A program made the translations under genes and the position numbers. Positions 43,039-54,149 of a stretch of DNA of 64,000 bases are shown in pieces (positions within the stretch are counted from its first letter, which is position 1; every line of letters begins with the position of its first letter). This DNA comes from Basidiobolus meristosporus CBS 931.73 (Eukaryota > Basidiobolomycota > Basidiobolomycetes > Basidiobolales > Basidiobolaceae): NCBI GenBank assembly GCA_002104905.1, contig MCFE01000064.1, positions 1 through 64,000 on the forward strand, in the 5' to 3' direction. The notes beneath the pieces are model-generated. The model saw only the letters and a list, made by a program, of their open reading frames with translations, was not told the DNA's origin and did not search any database.

Positions 43039-44674
43039 TCACAAATCCGCAACATAATTACCTAACAAAATGGATTGGGTTAATGCTTGCAGGAATGGAT
43101 CCTCCACATACTTGCAAACTTACCTGGAAATAGTCCCACCACACCATGTAACCTTCCTTGCCACCAATCGTTCTGGCTGTCAGTACGTTCCAATACTTCA
43201 ATCTTGTCGTCTTTCCTGAAGCTAAGGTCCCCTTCTGATTGAGCCTCGAAGTCATACAGCGCTATAACGTATCCATTGCTAGGTGGTGCACTGGCTGCCG
43301 GCGGAACGCTTCGGCTGCTAGAGCTCATTGTGGGAGAGCGGGCGTATGGATTGGTGGCTGTTTGGTAGCCCCCTGCTTCAGGATAGCCCGAGTCTTGTAC
43401 GTGCGAATACGGCGGTGGGTATTCGTTCGAGCTACCGAACTGGGGAGATGATGGGTGCGTCGAGTAGGAGCTGCCGTATCTATTTTGAGCATGCAGGGCA
43501 CTGCTAACGGAAGAGGTCGCTAATAGCAAAGGTTAGGCCATGGCCTGTGCATGATACAAGTGGAGAGTGGTTACCGAGCATTTTGGCCCTGACAAAATTG
43601 GCCATTTCTTCGGCCAAAGCATCGCTGGGACCTCTCCGGGCCTCGTAGCCGGCAACAACCCCGACACTCATGTCAACCGCACCCGTACTGGTCAAGTCGT
43701 GCAGATGACTGTAGAGGAGGCTAAAGATCGAGCTCTGCAGGAAGTAGAATGCGTGAAAGCATGGTTTCACCAATTCCGTATTGAGCTGCGTGTACACTGG
43801 CAACTCGCGCTTCACCAAATCCGTGATTCCGAAATACTCGTTGCTGGCCTGTTCCAGGCTGCCCTCCAATTTGTAGATCTTCTTCTCGTCATCCAAGCTT
43901 CGGGTGTTTTTGTTCCGTAGTTTCTTCATGCTGTCCCGATGCCGATCGTAATCGATCCGCTTGTGGTCGCATTTCACGAGAAGCTTACGGATGTGTTTGT
44001 TCATGTCCATCAACTCCCGGGTGGGCGACACTACTCTGGAGTCGATCATATCCTATCCAAAGTACGTCCTTAGTTCTGAATGGCCGGAATCCATTTTGCC
44101 CAACACCACAACTTACCACTTCGGGTAGCACACTGTTCCTCAGCTCCTCCGAGAAATCGCGGAAGAATTCAGCGGTTTGGATCTTTTCCTTGGGAGTGGT
44201 GGGTCTCCGGGTGGAGGAGGGAGCTGCCTCTGGGTCTAGTGTATCACTGATAGGGTTATACAGGTCAACCAAGGAGTTTCCAAAGGAAGCCTGGGTATCA
44301 AGTAAAGCTTGTGTGGTTCGGTCAATGGACGGTCGTTGCAATTCCAGAGAAAGTGAGATAGCTTACAAACGATGGAATCTCGGTACTTGATCGCGTCCGC
44401 GTTGAGTCGAATCGCCGCTGCTTCAAGCTGGCTGAAATGGTCCACCAATCGCTTGAGTTCGGGGTCCACAGTTTCTAAAGGGCGTTTGTATTAGCGAGCG
44501 CATCCCTACAACTCCAAACCGCACCGAAGCTTTACCTTCAATACGCCCCACCTTCGACATCATTTGGGAAGGTAAACGCTCCACCGCCTTTTTAAATCCC
44601 TTCCTATATCCAAGACCCAGGTTACTATACCTACAACGCTATCCCGCTAAGCAAACAACCACATACCAACTCAT
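43039..44674 (-). CDS. RVS167: BAR-SH3 protein (Rvs167/Hob1, amphiphysin family)
   Basis: Seven exons (44667-44674, 44536-44603, 44367-44474, 44117-44307, 43575-44052, 43124-43519, 43039-43061) with introns of 55-64 nt give 423 residues; all phases close. The start MSWKGFKKAV matches the amphipathic N-terminus of Rvs167. Residues ~1-250 form the BAR domain (VDPELKRLVDHFSQLE, SFGNSLVDLYNPIS, VKCDHKRIDYDRHRDSMKKL, YFLQSSIFSLL), which senses and bends membranes. A Ser/Pro/Tyr-rich linker leads to a C-terminal SH3 domain at 368-423 (ALYDFEAQSEGDLSF, WWQGRL, GLFPGNYV). The family acts in vesicle scission during endocytosis and in actin patches. The first and last exons are tiny (8 and 23 nt). Confidence 0.94.
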
Positions 44675-47167
44675 GGTCTATTCAATAACTAGGTGATATT
44701 TCGTAAGTTCACGCAAGGGCGAACAAGTGTCTGAGGAGAGATAGGAAAATTCCCGTATCTTTGATAGGCAGCGATGGAACTTCCATGAACCTGGTCTAAC
44801 TACCTTCGTTCAGGGCATCCGGGAGATACCTCTACCCGAGTGCCACATCGATTACCGAATTGGCAATCATCTCTACAAATATCCAGTTTCGTCTTTCCAA
44901 TCGGTGCTTCATTCCTCGGATATCCACTCCGATTATTCTGCGTTGATCTATTACGGAACCGGCGTGACACGTGTCCCAATCGATCAGGGATTATCGAGCC
45001 AACCCATTCAGGTGGCTGCGGTGTTTCCATCCCCCAACCATAGCATTATCTCATGATATGGTGGATTCTGTAGCGGCAAAGATGAGTGCTACATGGTTGA
45101 ATTGGATATATACAACTACTTGCCATAGATTTTCAGAATCACATGAACATTTAGCTTTGCCATTGATGATTAATCCAAGAACTCGAACTGGAGCTCCTGC
45201 ATTAGTTGTAGAGACATCCCGTGCTATGGACTTGTTCAAAGTTATGTTCACACACTCTATGAGTATTAATAATCGGCCTGATGTGGCTCTAAGCAGCTAT
45301 TTCACGCATTATCCCAGTGTACATCGAAGCTATAGCATTGCCTAGCTTATTCAATCCATCAACATATCAGGTCTATAGCATCAAGCCTGTGTAAAAGGGG
45401 TTTGCGATTGTTGCAGAGAATTATTTTGGCACCTAATTATTCCTCTCTTAAACATAGTGCTTTTTAGTAATAATCTTAATTTAGACTGAATTTTGTATGA
45501 TGTCTACTAATTCTTAGAAATAGGGAAAATCTAAAGCAATGGAAGTTTCCAATGTCTTCTAAGGGACCCCAGACTTTGCACAAAACTTCCTGCAACTTTT
45601 CTCAAACCGTTTTAATCCTTTGGCGAAGCCAAATTTCTAATGCCATTTTCAACAGTAATAGCTATTGAGTAACAAGTAGAGTGTGCCATTACTAATTCTA
45701 TTCACCCAGACTTTTTGCTGGTATAACCCAGCAGAAAATTGTGATTGGAATTTTCTTGGGCTTATTAACAATCTTATGATGGGATTCCATCCCAAGTACA
45801 GTTATCATTTTTTTACTACTTATAGCTCTTCAGAAAGCTAGTAGTTGGACTGCATGCCTTGTATAGTGCATGTGATACCTATTCATTTATGCTTGAATCA
45901 ATTTTGAAATGTTATAGGCTCAGTTCAAGTGGAATTTCTGCTGATTTTCTGGTATTTTGAGGGTGTCCATCATGAATTTCCAGAAGTGAAGATTTACTAT
46001 TCATCCACACTGATTAACATTTCACTTGCCTTAAAATTCCATGCTCGTAGCTTGTGAGATAGTAAGCGGCCAGGTTTCATAATTTGAATAAAGAAATAAT
46101 GTGCGCAGGTATAAATCTTGCAAAGCAAATCAGTAGGCCAGGATCCGGTCATTCATATATTTGGATAGAGTGCTTTGTTTATTACGAAAATGATGTCTAT
46201 TCACATGGTATTAATTTAGTAAGATGCTTAATTCTTGACACAACACATATACTGAAAGTTACCAAAAATTCGAAACACATCCAAAAGTTTCACACTTTGT
46301 AACTACTGTCAAAACATTCCACAACACATTCTCGCCATCACTTTTACAAAGCACAAACACATATGTAAATACTTTATTTTAACTCAATAGGTGTACGTTT
46401 AAAAATATACTCTCTTCACTGCCAGGTTCCCACCGCGACTTTCAGCATCCTATTTATAGTAATATACTCAAATGTAGTCCCTGATCCTAATGTTGCGAGT
46501 TTAACTCAAGTTGGGGTATTAGAAATCTCCATGTGGCTTTCGGACGATATTTACGAAAAATTTCATATATTCTCATCTGTAAGGCATTGGATGTGGCTGC
46601 ACAAGGATTGTAAAAGAAAAGAGTATTCTAAGCAGAAGTTAATGTAGCTATAAATAAAGCTGCACTGTGTGCTGTGCCCGTGAAGAATGGTTAAGTCTAT
46701 TGCACGCAAACCAATATTGCTTATTTAATATGTCGGTTGAATTCAAAAATTTGTTATACTGTCAAAGGTGGATGATCACCAGGGTCTGGGGTATGTCAAG
46801 GAGTACAAGGAACACATCCATAGAGCGCTATTTCCATCCAAATCGTCATTGTCCCTACTAGTTTACCGGCGCTGATCTCGACACTAATCGGTATGACGTT
46901 CGAAGGTTAGTCCAACTTACCATGTGTAGATACTGATAATACTCCATTGATAAATGTCTTAGCAAGGGAAGGACTAGCTGTGCTATTTCCGCAACATCTG
47001 TTACACTCGTTGCTCTCAGTACTCCCAACCTGGGGCCTATTAGCCTATTCTCACCATTCGATTGTAACCACCATCCTAGACCATCCGAGAAATAGAAATA
47101 GGTTCAAAAGCCTAGAAGGGTCAAAGGATGGAAAATACAATTGGCATATATTCGAGATGGATGCCCC
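44675..47167. other. Intergenic DNA between the housekeeping block and the secreted-protein array
   Basis: 2.5 kb with no supported gene. The frame at 44971-45345 has no domain or exon structure. A stretch at about 45408-45660 begins TGTTGCAGAGAATT and contains GGGACCCCAGACTTTGCACA, loosely like the copia LTR, and may be a very old LTR. Confidence 0.45.
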
Positions 47168-47188
47168 ATTCTTGGCTACTAAGCCACC

Positions 47189-47195
47189 TATAAAG
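47189..47195 (+). promoter_or_regulatory. TATA box, gene A1
   Basis: TATAAAG 96 bp before the ATG; the spacing is identical in gene A2. Confidence 0.65.
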
Positions 47196-47284
47196 ATCAC
47201 TGTGAATAAAAGCATACCTCCATCCCTTTCGAGTTTACCATCACCAGTCCAATCTTCTATTCTGCATTGCTACAATACGCTGCT

Positions 47285-47704
47285 ATGTTCATGTCTACTC
47301 TTCTTTCTCTTGCTATGGTGGGTGTCAGCTTCTCAGCTCCGTTTCCCTACATCTGTAAACCAAACGTGGAGATCGAGGGAACTAGGGTGACGAATGCTGG
47401 ATGCAGTATCAAACTCGAGCTGGCTATTTCCTCCGGAATTCTGAGCACAGTCAGCTCACTCGATGTCAAGTTGTACAAAGGCAACTCACCTCGTGGGATT
47501 CTGGTGCATCAGGTACAGACCAAAGGTACACAAGCCGGCCAAGGAAACGTGGAGATACTTTTCCCCGTCAGCAGTGAATACCTAGGAAATAATACGTTGA
47601 TTGTGACCGAGACATCGCGCAAACAAACACAATGCCCACGAGTGTATGGAACGCACGGGTTGCGGGTGCTTCCAGCTAGTGGTGATGTCATGTGTATATT
47701 TTAG
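47285..47704 (+). CDS. 139-aa four-cysteine secreted protein, subtype A (A1)
   Basis: First gene of a tandem family. Single exon, 139 residues. The signal peptide is MFMSTLLSLAMVGVSFSA, with cleavage likely before PFPYIC. The mature protein has exactly four cysteines at 24, 40, 117 and 137, likely two disulphides. Its alternating hydrophobic pattern suggests a small beta-sandwich (SIKLELAIS; SLDVKLYKGNS; NTLIVTE). Landmarks shared by the family are NAGC, LDVKLY, VHQVQTK, FPV, LGNNTL, CPxxYGxH and DVMCIF-stop. I know no function for this family; secretion, cysteine content and array growth make it an effector or surface-protein candidate. The start at 47285 is chosen because all paralogues begin at the same place; a longer frame opens upstream only with TTG. 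Confidence 0.92.
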   Translation: MFMSTLLSLAMVGVSFSAPFPYICKPNVEIEGTRVTNAGCSIKLELAISSGILSTVSSLDVKLYKGNSPRGILVHQVQTKGTQAGQGNVEILFPVSSEYLGNNTLIVTETSRKQTQCPRVYGTHGLRVLPASGDVMCIF

Positions 47705-48714
47705 GCAATCTGTAAGAAACATGACAGCAAGTAAAGTAATCACATCGGGCAGACATTATGAATAAACAAATTGACACCAGTTCTTTTAGCTCAAAAAGAT
47801 CTATAATCGTTATATCCCTGATACGAGGGTATGCGTGCACAGATAGCTCATATTAGAATTACCATTAATAGGAGGCTTTCTTATTGTATTCACTATACAT
47901 AGAGTTCCGCAGGTGTGAATATTGATACGGATATTGCTGCACCCTTAATAGTAGATGTAGGCCGCGAGTGTACTTATGAGGTTAAAGGTTGCTGACTGGT
48001 AGTATAAGTATCCACAGTCTGGGGACGGTTCACAGTCGTTTCAATATCTTTATTTAGGTACCGAAATATATCGGCGAATCAGCATAACAGTCAGGACTAC
48101 ATTTGACTTCAGGGTCAACAATAAGAAAAAGCCACAATCTATCCATGAATGATGTGAATGAAAAGTCCTGTGAAGCATACGATCATGAGAGCACTGAAGC
48201 TACATTCACTAACAGGTATTGGCCACACAGGTCAAGTCTGATGAAGATCATGTACCGATGCACACAAACGATTATATGCTAGAGGTACTCAACGATCAAT
48301 AAATATCGTTCCCTTGCCATGCTTCAGATGGTTCTACGAGTATATTGCAGTCCTGGATCAAAGGCGAATGGAGTGACAAATGTATGCGTGGGATATCCCA
48401 ATAATGTGGCATTGCTGGTGGTGTAGCTAGCTTTGTATTCCCTGGCGTAGATGCCAGCAATCCAGGTTCTTTGGAGGCATGTCAATAACTAATCCTGGAA
48501 ATAGGACACTACAGGTGTTGAGTATTGACGTTGACATCGCTACACCCTGCATAGGGTGCATAGATCGCTAGCACCCTTACAAGGTTAGAGGTTGCAGGTT
48601 GGTGGTACAAGTATCCACAATCTGGGGTCGACTCACGGTTGATTCAGGATGTAAATTGAGGCATCGAAAAATATTAACAAACCAGAACCACAGTCAAGAC
48701 CACATTTAACTTGA
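47705..48714. other. Inter-gene DNA with cassette remnants
   Basis: No intact gene. It contains a GTATCCACAGTCTGGGGAC-type segment near 48010 that recurs through the array, and at 48147-48246 the start of the decayed upstream ORF (MNDVNEKSCEAY, then frame loss). From 48247 it is the beginning of the 2.27-kb duplicated block. Confidence 0.6.
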
Positions 48715-48925
48715 GGGCCAACATCTGATGCTGATCAACTGCTTGATCGGTTCTGTGGCTTAGAATCATCCGGACATCTGGCAGGCTTAGTGAGTGACTA
48801 CAGTAAGTACATCGGTTCTCGACTCTACCATGCCTTTGCTCGCACAAGCAACCAGTTACTGGCCATCAACGACGAGATTGCCCATCTCTTGGGGACAGTA
48901 AGCGGATATTCCAGAGAGCCTTAGA
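48715..48925 (+). pseudogene. Decayed upstream ORF of the cassette (copy before B1)
   Basis: The plus-strand reading contains DQLLDRFCGLESSGHL, then AFARTSNQLLAINDE and a stop after SREP. It is homologous to the open frame at 51795-52118 but is shortened at the start and carries disruptions. Confidence 0.55.
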
Positions 48926-49039
48926 GGCTCAAGTGGAACATGGTGAGACATTGATGGAATAATGAAGGAATGGAAAGAGATGCCAGGGTCAGATAGATTC
49001 TATTGCGCAATACTACTCGACCACCTGTATTTTGTAAAT

Positions 49040-49047
49040 TATAAAAG
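49040..49047 (+). promoter_or_regulatory. TATA box, gene B1
   Basis: TATAAAAG exactly 80 bp before the ATG, as in B2, D and E1. A CATCGTTAT element lies about 30 bp before the ATG. Confidence 0.75.
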
Positions 49048-49119
49048 CACATTCCACTTCCACCTATTTGGACAAGGAACACCACTTGCATCGTTATCCC
49101 ATTACAACTGAATCTCCAA

Positions 49120-49539
49120 ATGTACGTATCAACACTACTCTCCTTAGTGATGGTTGGTGCAACCCTCTCCGCTCCACTTCCCAAGGTATGCAAGCCAAAC
49201 GTAGTGACTGAGGGGCCTAGCACGATCAACGCAGGATGTAAGATGAGGCTACAGCTTACTTTCCCTGCTCACTCTCTGAGTGCAGTGAGCACACTGAATG
49301 TGAGGTTCTATCAGGAGAATTCTCGTCATGGAACTCTGGTGCACCAAGTGAAAGCTAAGGAGGTGAAAAGCGACCAAGCGACCATTGAAGCCATGTTCCC
49401 AGTCGGGGGGAATTACTTGGGAAATGGAACATTGATAGTTACCGAAGCAGCTAGCAGGAATATCAAGTGCCCAGCAATATATGGCATTCATGAATTATCC
49501 ATACTTCCTAGTATCCCTGATGTGATGTGCACTTTTTAA
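49120..49539 (+). CDS. 139-aa four-cysteine secreted protein, subtype B (B1)
   Basis: Single exon, 139 residues. The signal peptide MYVSTLLSLVMVGATLSA is followed by PLPKVCKPNV. Cysteines are at 24, 40, 117 and 137. It is distinguished from other subtypes by LNVRFYQENSRHGTL in place of LDVKLYP, by FPVGGNYLG, and by the ending DVMCTF. It shares the same 80-bp TATA-to-ATG spacing as subtypes D and E. Its near-identical duplicate is B2 at 57859, differing by only two residues (E31K and T35A), both in the segment between the first two cysteines. Confidence 0.92.
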   Translation: MYVSTLLSLVMVGATLSAPLPKVCKPNVVTEGPSTINAGCKMRLQLTFPAHSLSAVSTLNVRFYQENSRHGTLVHQVKAKEVKSDQATIEAMFPVGGNYLGNGTLIVTEAASRNIKCPAIYGIHELSILPSIPDVMCTF

Positions 49540-50110
49540 CAACGAATCGACATACCATGAATGGTCAAACATTAGAATCTCCCAAAGATCAATAAATAGC
49601 ATCATTTTGCTGCTCCCGAAGTTGGAGCGAAGATAATATCTTGTAGGGAATAGTAGATATTTTGAGTGACAGTTGTGTGAGAACATCATCAAGAAACGTA
49701 GCATTATAGATCTTCCAGTTAATGGATCATCCACTTGCAAATGAGTCAATACCGGTGCAGTTATCGTCAAATACGAATTACCTATTGATTTTGCAACAGT
49801 TTTTTCTGCGCATGCAAAAATTCCCACTCCAGAAACATGTCTCTTAGATTCGAGTGTAGATAGAATTGAGGGTACACATGAGTTGAAATTAAGCTCTGAT
49901 TTTTTTTACCCCATGTGCAGTATTTTAATTGCTGAATGCGTAGCGTGTTGAGCACATGGTGTCCAGGACTCACAGGAAGTCGAATTGTCGAATAGTATGT
50001 ATCAGTATATTCACTTTGGGGACAGTTTCAAAGCGAGGTGTATAACGAATACAAACTTTATTAGTCGTAAAATGAGTTACGCGCATATAGCCGCACCTGA
50101 TATTGATCAC

Positions 50111-50118
50111 TATAAAAG
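50111..50118 (+). promoter_or_regulatory. TATA box, gene C1
   Basis: TATAAAAG 76 bp before the ATG; C2 and C3 have the same spacing. Confidence 0.75.
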
Positions 50119-50186
50119 TATGCTCTCACCTCGCACTATCTCATCACAAGCAACGCTTTCAACTGAACCTTTTCAACAATTCAGAA

Positions 50187-50606
50187 ATGATCGTGACCTC
50201 TCTAGTCGCTCTTGCCATGGTGGGCTCCACCCTCGCGGCTCCATTGCCCAAGATATGTAAGCAGAACGTGGCACTCCAGGCACCCAAGGAGATCCAAGCT
50301 GGATGCAGCATGAGACTTCGAATCTCCATTCCTGCTCATGTACTGAGCACCGTTGAGTCGCTGGATGTGAAGCTCTACCCTGGAAAATCTCACCATGGAG
50401 CTTTGGTGCACCAAATTCAGACGAAGGATATCCTCAGCAACCAGGAGAATATCGACATGATGTTCCCAGTGACCAGTAAATTCTTAGGAAGCAATACGTT
50501 GCTACTCACCGAAACATCCCATAGTGGAATGGGTTGTCCAACAATCTATGGGGCACAGGGGCTGCTTGTTCTCCCAAGGAAAGCTGATGTGATGTGCACC
50601 TTCTAA
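50187..50606 (+). CDS. 139-aa four-cysteine secreted protein, subtype C (C1)
   Basis: Single exon, 139 residues, start fixed by alignment with C2 and C3 at MIVTSLVALAMVGSTLAA. The mature part begins PLPKICKQNV. Cysteines are at 24, 40, 117 and 137. Subtype C differs from the others by KEIQAGCSMRLRISIPAH, by LYPGKSHHGALVHQ, and by MMFPVTSKFLGSNTL. The C-terminus reads VLPRKADVMCTF. It is followed by a decayed paralogue ending at 51543, an arrangement repeated after C2 and C3. Confidence 0.92.
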   Translation: MIVTSLVALAMVGSTLAAPLPKICKQNVALQAPKEIQAGCSMRLRISIPAHVLSTVESLDVKLYPGKSHHGALVHQIQTKDILSNQENIDMMFPVTSKFLGSNTLLLTETSHSGMGCPTIYGAQGLLVLPRKADVMCTF

Positions 50607-51429
50607 AAAGAATTACGGCAATTTCAAAGAAATAAAATACGACTATAGTGTCTTTTGTTTTATCAAAGCAATCTTTTCAAGCGCTTCGTATATCCAGCAC
50701 AAGCAAAAGTACAACAATTGATTGAAGTCGAATATTGCACCACACCGATAGTGACGTTAATCCCAACTACATTATATGAATTATCATGCCAGTGAGTAGC
50801 CGATTATCCTAGCATTCTAGGGGTATCAGAAATTTTCGTCGTATATAGTGTACCTGAGTTATGGCAGCAACTTACAATACTACTCTCAGACATTCGCGTC
50901 TCCCCTCAGCTTACCTTACAATACGGGGTTACTATTGATCAACCCACTTGTAGCTATTTGGTGTTACAGATTTTCACATCCGGTGGGCGGGTCTCGTTTT
51001 GTTCGAATTCGAGGCCGAATATACCTCATGAAATCCCAAATGTCGCGTAGAGTGTACTCGATGGCTTGTTACGTCACATAGCTGATTCTCGGTAATACAA
51101 AAACCACATGAAAGGTCCTCATTGAAATTGATTAAAAAATGATATGTACATTCCGCTTGGCGGTTCCAGATCATTTCTGCCTTAGGATACTCCTAGAGTA
51201 TGGGTCTTTGGTTCCTGTTTAGTGGTACAGGCATTGACATTTTAGGGAAAGGGCAAGCTTCCACTAGCACATATATAGGGCTTAGATGAGGTGGATAAGA
51301 GTTTAAAAAGGAATCTAAACAGCATGTGGATATGTTTACCAAATCCTAAAACCGCATTACTATTTGATGTTATACTATAGAAGACTAAGAATTCAGAAAA
51401 ATATCAAAACTGTGTTCGTGGGGACCAGA
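50607..51429. other. Inter-gene DNA after C1
   Basis: No gene. From about 51060 it resembles 60085-60300 and 63600-63800 (a CATTCCGC, then GTTCCAGATCATTNCTGCC block), the upstream part of the decayed unit that follows each subtype C gene. Confidence 0.55.
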
Positions 51430-51543
51430 AAGTTCTTTGGCAGCGGCACCATAGTATTTACCGGAACATAGCAGGCAGATGCCCAGCGATTCCGGTGGTT
51501 CTTTGTGCAGTCGAGATGAGAGGGTGCGATGTGTATCTTTTAG
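51430..51543 (+). pseudogene. Decayed paralogue after C1
   Basis: The translation starts KFFGSGTIVFTGT and hits a stop where the intact genes have TETS, then loses the frame and ends MCIF-stop. It corresponds to the last ~38 residues of the 139-aa family; the N-terminal two thirds are unrecognisable. Confidence 0.75.
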
Positions 51544-51794
51544 ACTCGACATAGGACCAGAAATAAAGATACAAGCTATATAAGGATCAACAAAGATATT
51601 ACTATACCAGACGTGATTTATTGAACATCATTCAGTTCTGAATCAGAGGCTATTGGAGTGACAGCTGCAGATATGAAATGTACTCATATCGATCCACCCT
51701 GAATAGCAGTGCTCAAATATATTAGCAAATCAGAGCAGCAGTCAGATCTACAATCAACTTCTGGACTCACAAGAATAACAATGGATTGCAACCA

Positions 51795-52118
51795 ATGATA
51801 ATATACTTTAGTAGTCCTGCGAAATATGCTATCCGTGAGAACACTGAAGTTGGGGTCATTGCTACATCGCCAAAAGATTGGCTTCAAGGGTTGGGTGGGT
51901 CTGATGTTGATCTACTACTTGATCGGTTCTGTGGCTTGAACTCATCCGGGCATTTAACATTCCTAGTGAGCAGCCGCAATAAATTCATACGCACTCGACC
52001 CTGCCACGTCTTTGCTCCAGCAAACAATAAGTTACTATTTATTTACGACGGGAAAGCCCATTTCTTGGGGGCATTAAACAGAAAGTCTAGAGACTCTTAT
52101 GATCCCATTGCTCAATAA
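51795..52118 (+). CDS. Upstream cassette ORF, 107 aa, best-preserved copy
   Basis: An ATG-initiated frame of 107 residues ending just before gene D's promoter. Decayed relatives lie upstream of B1, A2, E1, the E/D remnant, B2 and E2. Recognisable segments are GVIATSPKDWLQGLGGSDVD, LLDRFCGLNSSGHL, ACxNN-like FAPANNKLLFIYDGKAHFLG. There is no signal peptide or membrane helix and no family I know. It is either an ancestral second gene of the cassette, still open here, or an exon that has lost its partners. Expression is uncertain. Confidence 0.4.
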   Translation: MIIYFSSPAKYAIRENTEVGVIATSPKDWLQGLGGSDVDLLLDRFCGLNSSGHLTFLVSSRNKFIRTRPCHVFAPANNKLLFIYDGKAHFLGALNRKSRDSYDPIAQ

Positions 52119-52143
52119 TACGAAGCCGCTTACTTTTCCAGAA

Positions 52144-52151
52144 TATAAAAG
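52144..52151 (+). promoter_or_regulatory. TATA box, gene D
   Basis: TATAAAAG exactly 80 bp before the ATG, with the CATCGTTAT element in between. Confidence 0.75.
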
Positions 52152-52223
52152 CACATTTCGTTTCTATCTACAAGGACAAAAAGCACCCCCTTCATCGTTA
52201 TCCTATTGCAGCTGAATCCCCAA

Positions 52224-52643
52224 ATGTACGTATCAACACTACTTTGCTTAGTGATGGTTGGTGCCACTCTCTCCACTCCACTTCCCCACATCTGCAAGCC
52301 AAATGTAGTGGCCGAGGGGCCTAGCACGATCAATGCAGGATGCAAGATGAAGCTACAGTTCACTGTCCCTGCTCATATTCTGAGCACCGTAACCGAGTTG
52401 GATGTGAAGCTGTATCCAGACGGTTCTCACTATGGAGCTCTTGTGGACCAAGTGAAGACCGAGGATGTACAAAGTGGCCAACAGAGCCTTGAAGCTATGT
52501 TTACAGTCAGTGGGAAACACCTGGGAAAATCAACTCTGGTACTGACCGAGTCATCTCATAAGGAGACTGGGTGTCCAGTAGTATATGGCGTTCACGAGGT
52601 TGTCGTACTCCCAAGTAACTCAGATGTGATGTGCATCTTCTAA
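52224..52643 (+). CDS. 139-aa four-cysteine secreted protein, subtype D
   Basis: Single exon, 139 residues, the only intact member of its subtype. The signal peptide MYVSTLLCLVMVGATLST contains an extra cysteine at residue 8, inside the part that is removed. The mature part is PLPHICKPNVVAEGPSTINA, with cysteines at 24, 40, 117 and 137. It lies between B and E in sequence: the N-terminal half is B-like, the C-terminal half (GKHLGKSTLVLTESSH; VYGVHEV) is E-like. Confidence 0.92.
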   Translation: MYVSTLLCLVMVGATLSTPLPHICKPNVVAEGPSTINAGCKMKLQFTVPAHILSTVTELDVKLYPDGSHYGALVDQVKTEDVQSGQQSLEAMFTVSGKHLGKSTLVLTESSHKETGCPVVYGVHEVVVLPSNSDVMCIF

Positions 52644-53546
52644 ATCCAACATGGGCACACATAATGGAAAATATACTGTAGATACTTCAAGGCCAATAAA
52701 TATTGCCACCTCGCGATACTTCGAATGATTTTACAAATCTTTTGATATGCAGTATCCTAAAATATCAGTACGACAGTTGATAAGGTGAATTATTCCAACA
52801 AAAACGTGGCAAAGGGTTAAGTATGGCGAACTACGTCTTTGTTCGCAGAGTCCAAGTCAAAATTTTCAAGTTATTAAAGGTTCTTTAATACAGATAAATT
52901 GAAAGCGATATAATAGTATCCTTCAACCATTCAACCATGTTATTATTATTGTTACACATCAGTTAGTGGCGCATTTTTTCACATTCTACAAACAAATTCT
53001 CAACTGAGGTAACAATGTAATACAACTAATCGGTGTAACAGTCATGTTCATGGTTGGACTGTTGGCAGCTATGCCAGTAGCTTTATTGAATTGTCCAAAA
53101 ATATCAGCTGAAAATACTGAAGTTGTAGTCATTGCTGCATCATCAAAATATCTGCTGCATGGGTTGGGTGAGTCTGATGTCGATCAATCACTTGATCGAC
53201 TCGGTAACTTGAGCTCATCCTGAAAATAAACCCCAGGATACCACGGGGAAACAAACCTGCCTAAGGGGCCTAGTTGTGACACCGCTGCCAGGTTTTCTGA
53301 TAAATTCGTTAATAACACTACAACTTGCTGGGATCAGTTCTCTTAGGGGCTGTGGGTATTTTGCCAGTGGATCCTCCTCAAGAAGCTAGATGTAATTGAA
53401 CACATTATAGTCGATAAATTGTAACACCTGTGTAAGACTTTCGGATGCCACTCGCTAAAGACTTTTCGATGAAAAAATTAGGCCCGAAGGTCTAGAAACA
53501 TCGATGGAAGGAAAGGATACAGCGATATATGCATGATGGATACTCT
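52644..53546. other. Inter-gene DNA with a cassette remnant
   Basis: No intact gene. At 53100-53222 a decayed copy of the upstream ORF reads SAENTEVVVIAASSKYLLHG and GESDVDQSLDRLGNLSSS before a TGA. Confidence 0.6.
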
Positions 53547-53567
53547 ATTCTTGGCCACTAAGCCACC

Positions 53568-53574
53568 TATAAAG
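53568..53574 (+). promoter_or_regulatory. TATA box, gene A2
   Basis: TATAAAG 96 bp before the ATG, as in A1. Confidence 0.65.
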
Positions 53575-53663
53575 ATCACTGTGAATAAAAGCATACCTCC
53601 ATCCCTTTCGAGTTTACCATCATCAGTCCAATCTCCTATTTTGCATTGCTACAATACGCTGCT

Positions 53664-54083
53664 ATGTTCATGTCTACTCTTCTTTCTCTTGCTATGGTGG
53701 GTGTCAGCTTCTCAGCTCCGTTTCCCTACATCTGTAAACCAAACGTGGAGATCGAGGGAACTAGGGTGACGAATGCTGGATGCAGTATCAAACTCGAGCT
53801 GGCTATTTCCTCCGGAATTCTGAGCACAGTCAGCTCACTCGATGTCAAGTTGTACAAAGGTAACTCACCTCGTGGGATTCTGGTGCATCAGGTACAGACC
53901 AAAGGTACACAAGCCGGCCAAGGAAACGTGGAGATACTTTTCCCCGTCGGCAGCGAATACCTAGGAAATAATACGTTGATTGTGACCGAGACATCGCGCA
54001 AACAAACACAATGCCCACGAGTGTATGGAACGCACGGGTTGCGGGTGCTTCCAGCTAGTGGTGATGTCATGTGTATATTTTAG
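53664..54083 (+). CDS. 139-aa four-cysteine secreted protein, subtype A (A2)
   Basis: Single exon, 139 residues, a near-exact duplicate of A1. The proteins differ at residue 96 only (Ser in A1, Gly in A2). Signal peptide and cysteine positions are as in A1. The duplicated unit carries its own promoter and 3' flank, so both copies are likely regulated alike. Confidence 0.92.
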   Translation: MFMSTLLSLAMVGVSFSAPFPYICKPNVEIEGTRVTNAGCSIKLELAISSGILSTVSSLDVKLYKGNSPRGILVHQVQTKGTQAGQGNVEILFPVGSEYLGNNTLIVTETSRKQTQCPRVYGTHGLRVLPASGDVMCIF

Positions 54084-54149
54084 GCAATCTGTAAGCAACA
54101 TGACAGCAAGTAAAGTAATCACATCGGGCAGACATTATGAATAAACAAA

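Larger units (their letters stand above)
47168..47770 (+). repeat. Duplicated block, subtype A, copy 1
   Basis: 603 bp, from ATTCTTGG to GAATAAACAAA, nearly identical to 53547-54149 with no length change and fewer than ten substitutions seen. It contains the promoter, the whole gene and the 3' flank. Confidence 0.85.
48247..50520 (+). repeat. Duplicated block of about 2.27 kb, copy 1
   Basis: Runs from ATCATGTACCGATG to the codons for TETSH in gene C1 and is nearly identical to 56978-59259, including non-coding DNA, gene B and most of gene C. The second copy has a small GGTTGGT expansion and scattered substitutions. Confidence 0.85.
53547..54149 (+). repeat. Duplicated block, subtype A, copy 2
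   Basis: 603 bp, the partner of 47168-47770. Confidence 0.85.

Noticed and set aside
45408-45660. Possible ancient copia LTR
   Set aside because: Only short stretches resemble the LTR and no clear end or target duplication was found, so it is noted but not called.
49985-50260. 91-codon frames overlapping the C1 and C2 starts (also 58723-58998)
   Set aside because: They run through the promoter and signal-peptide region in another frame, and are absent before C3.
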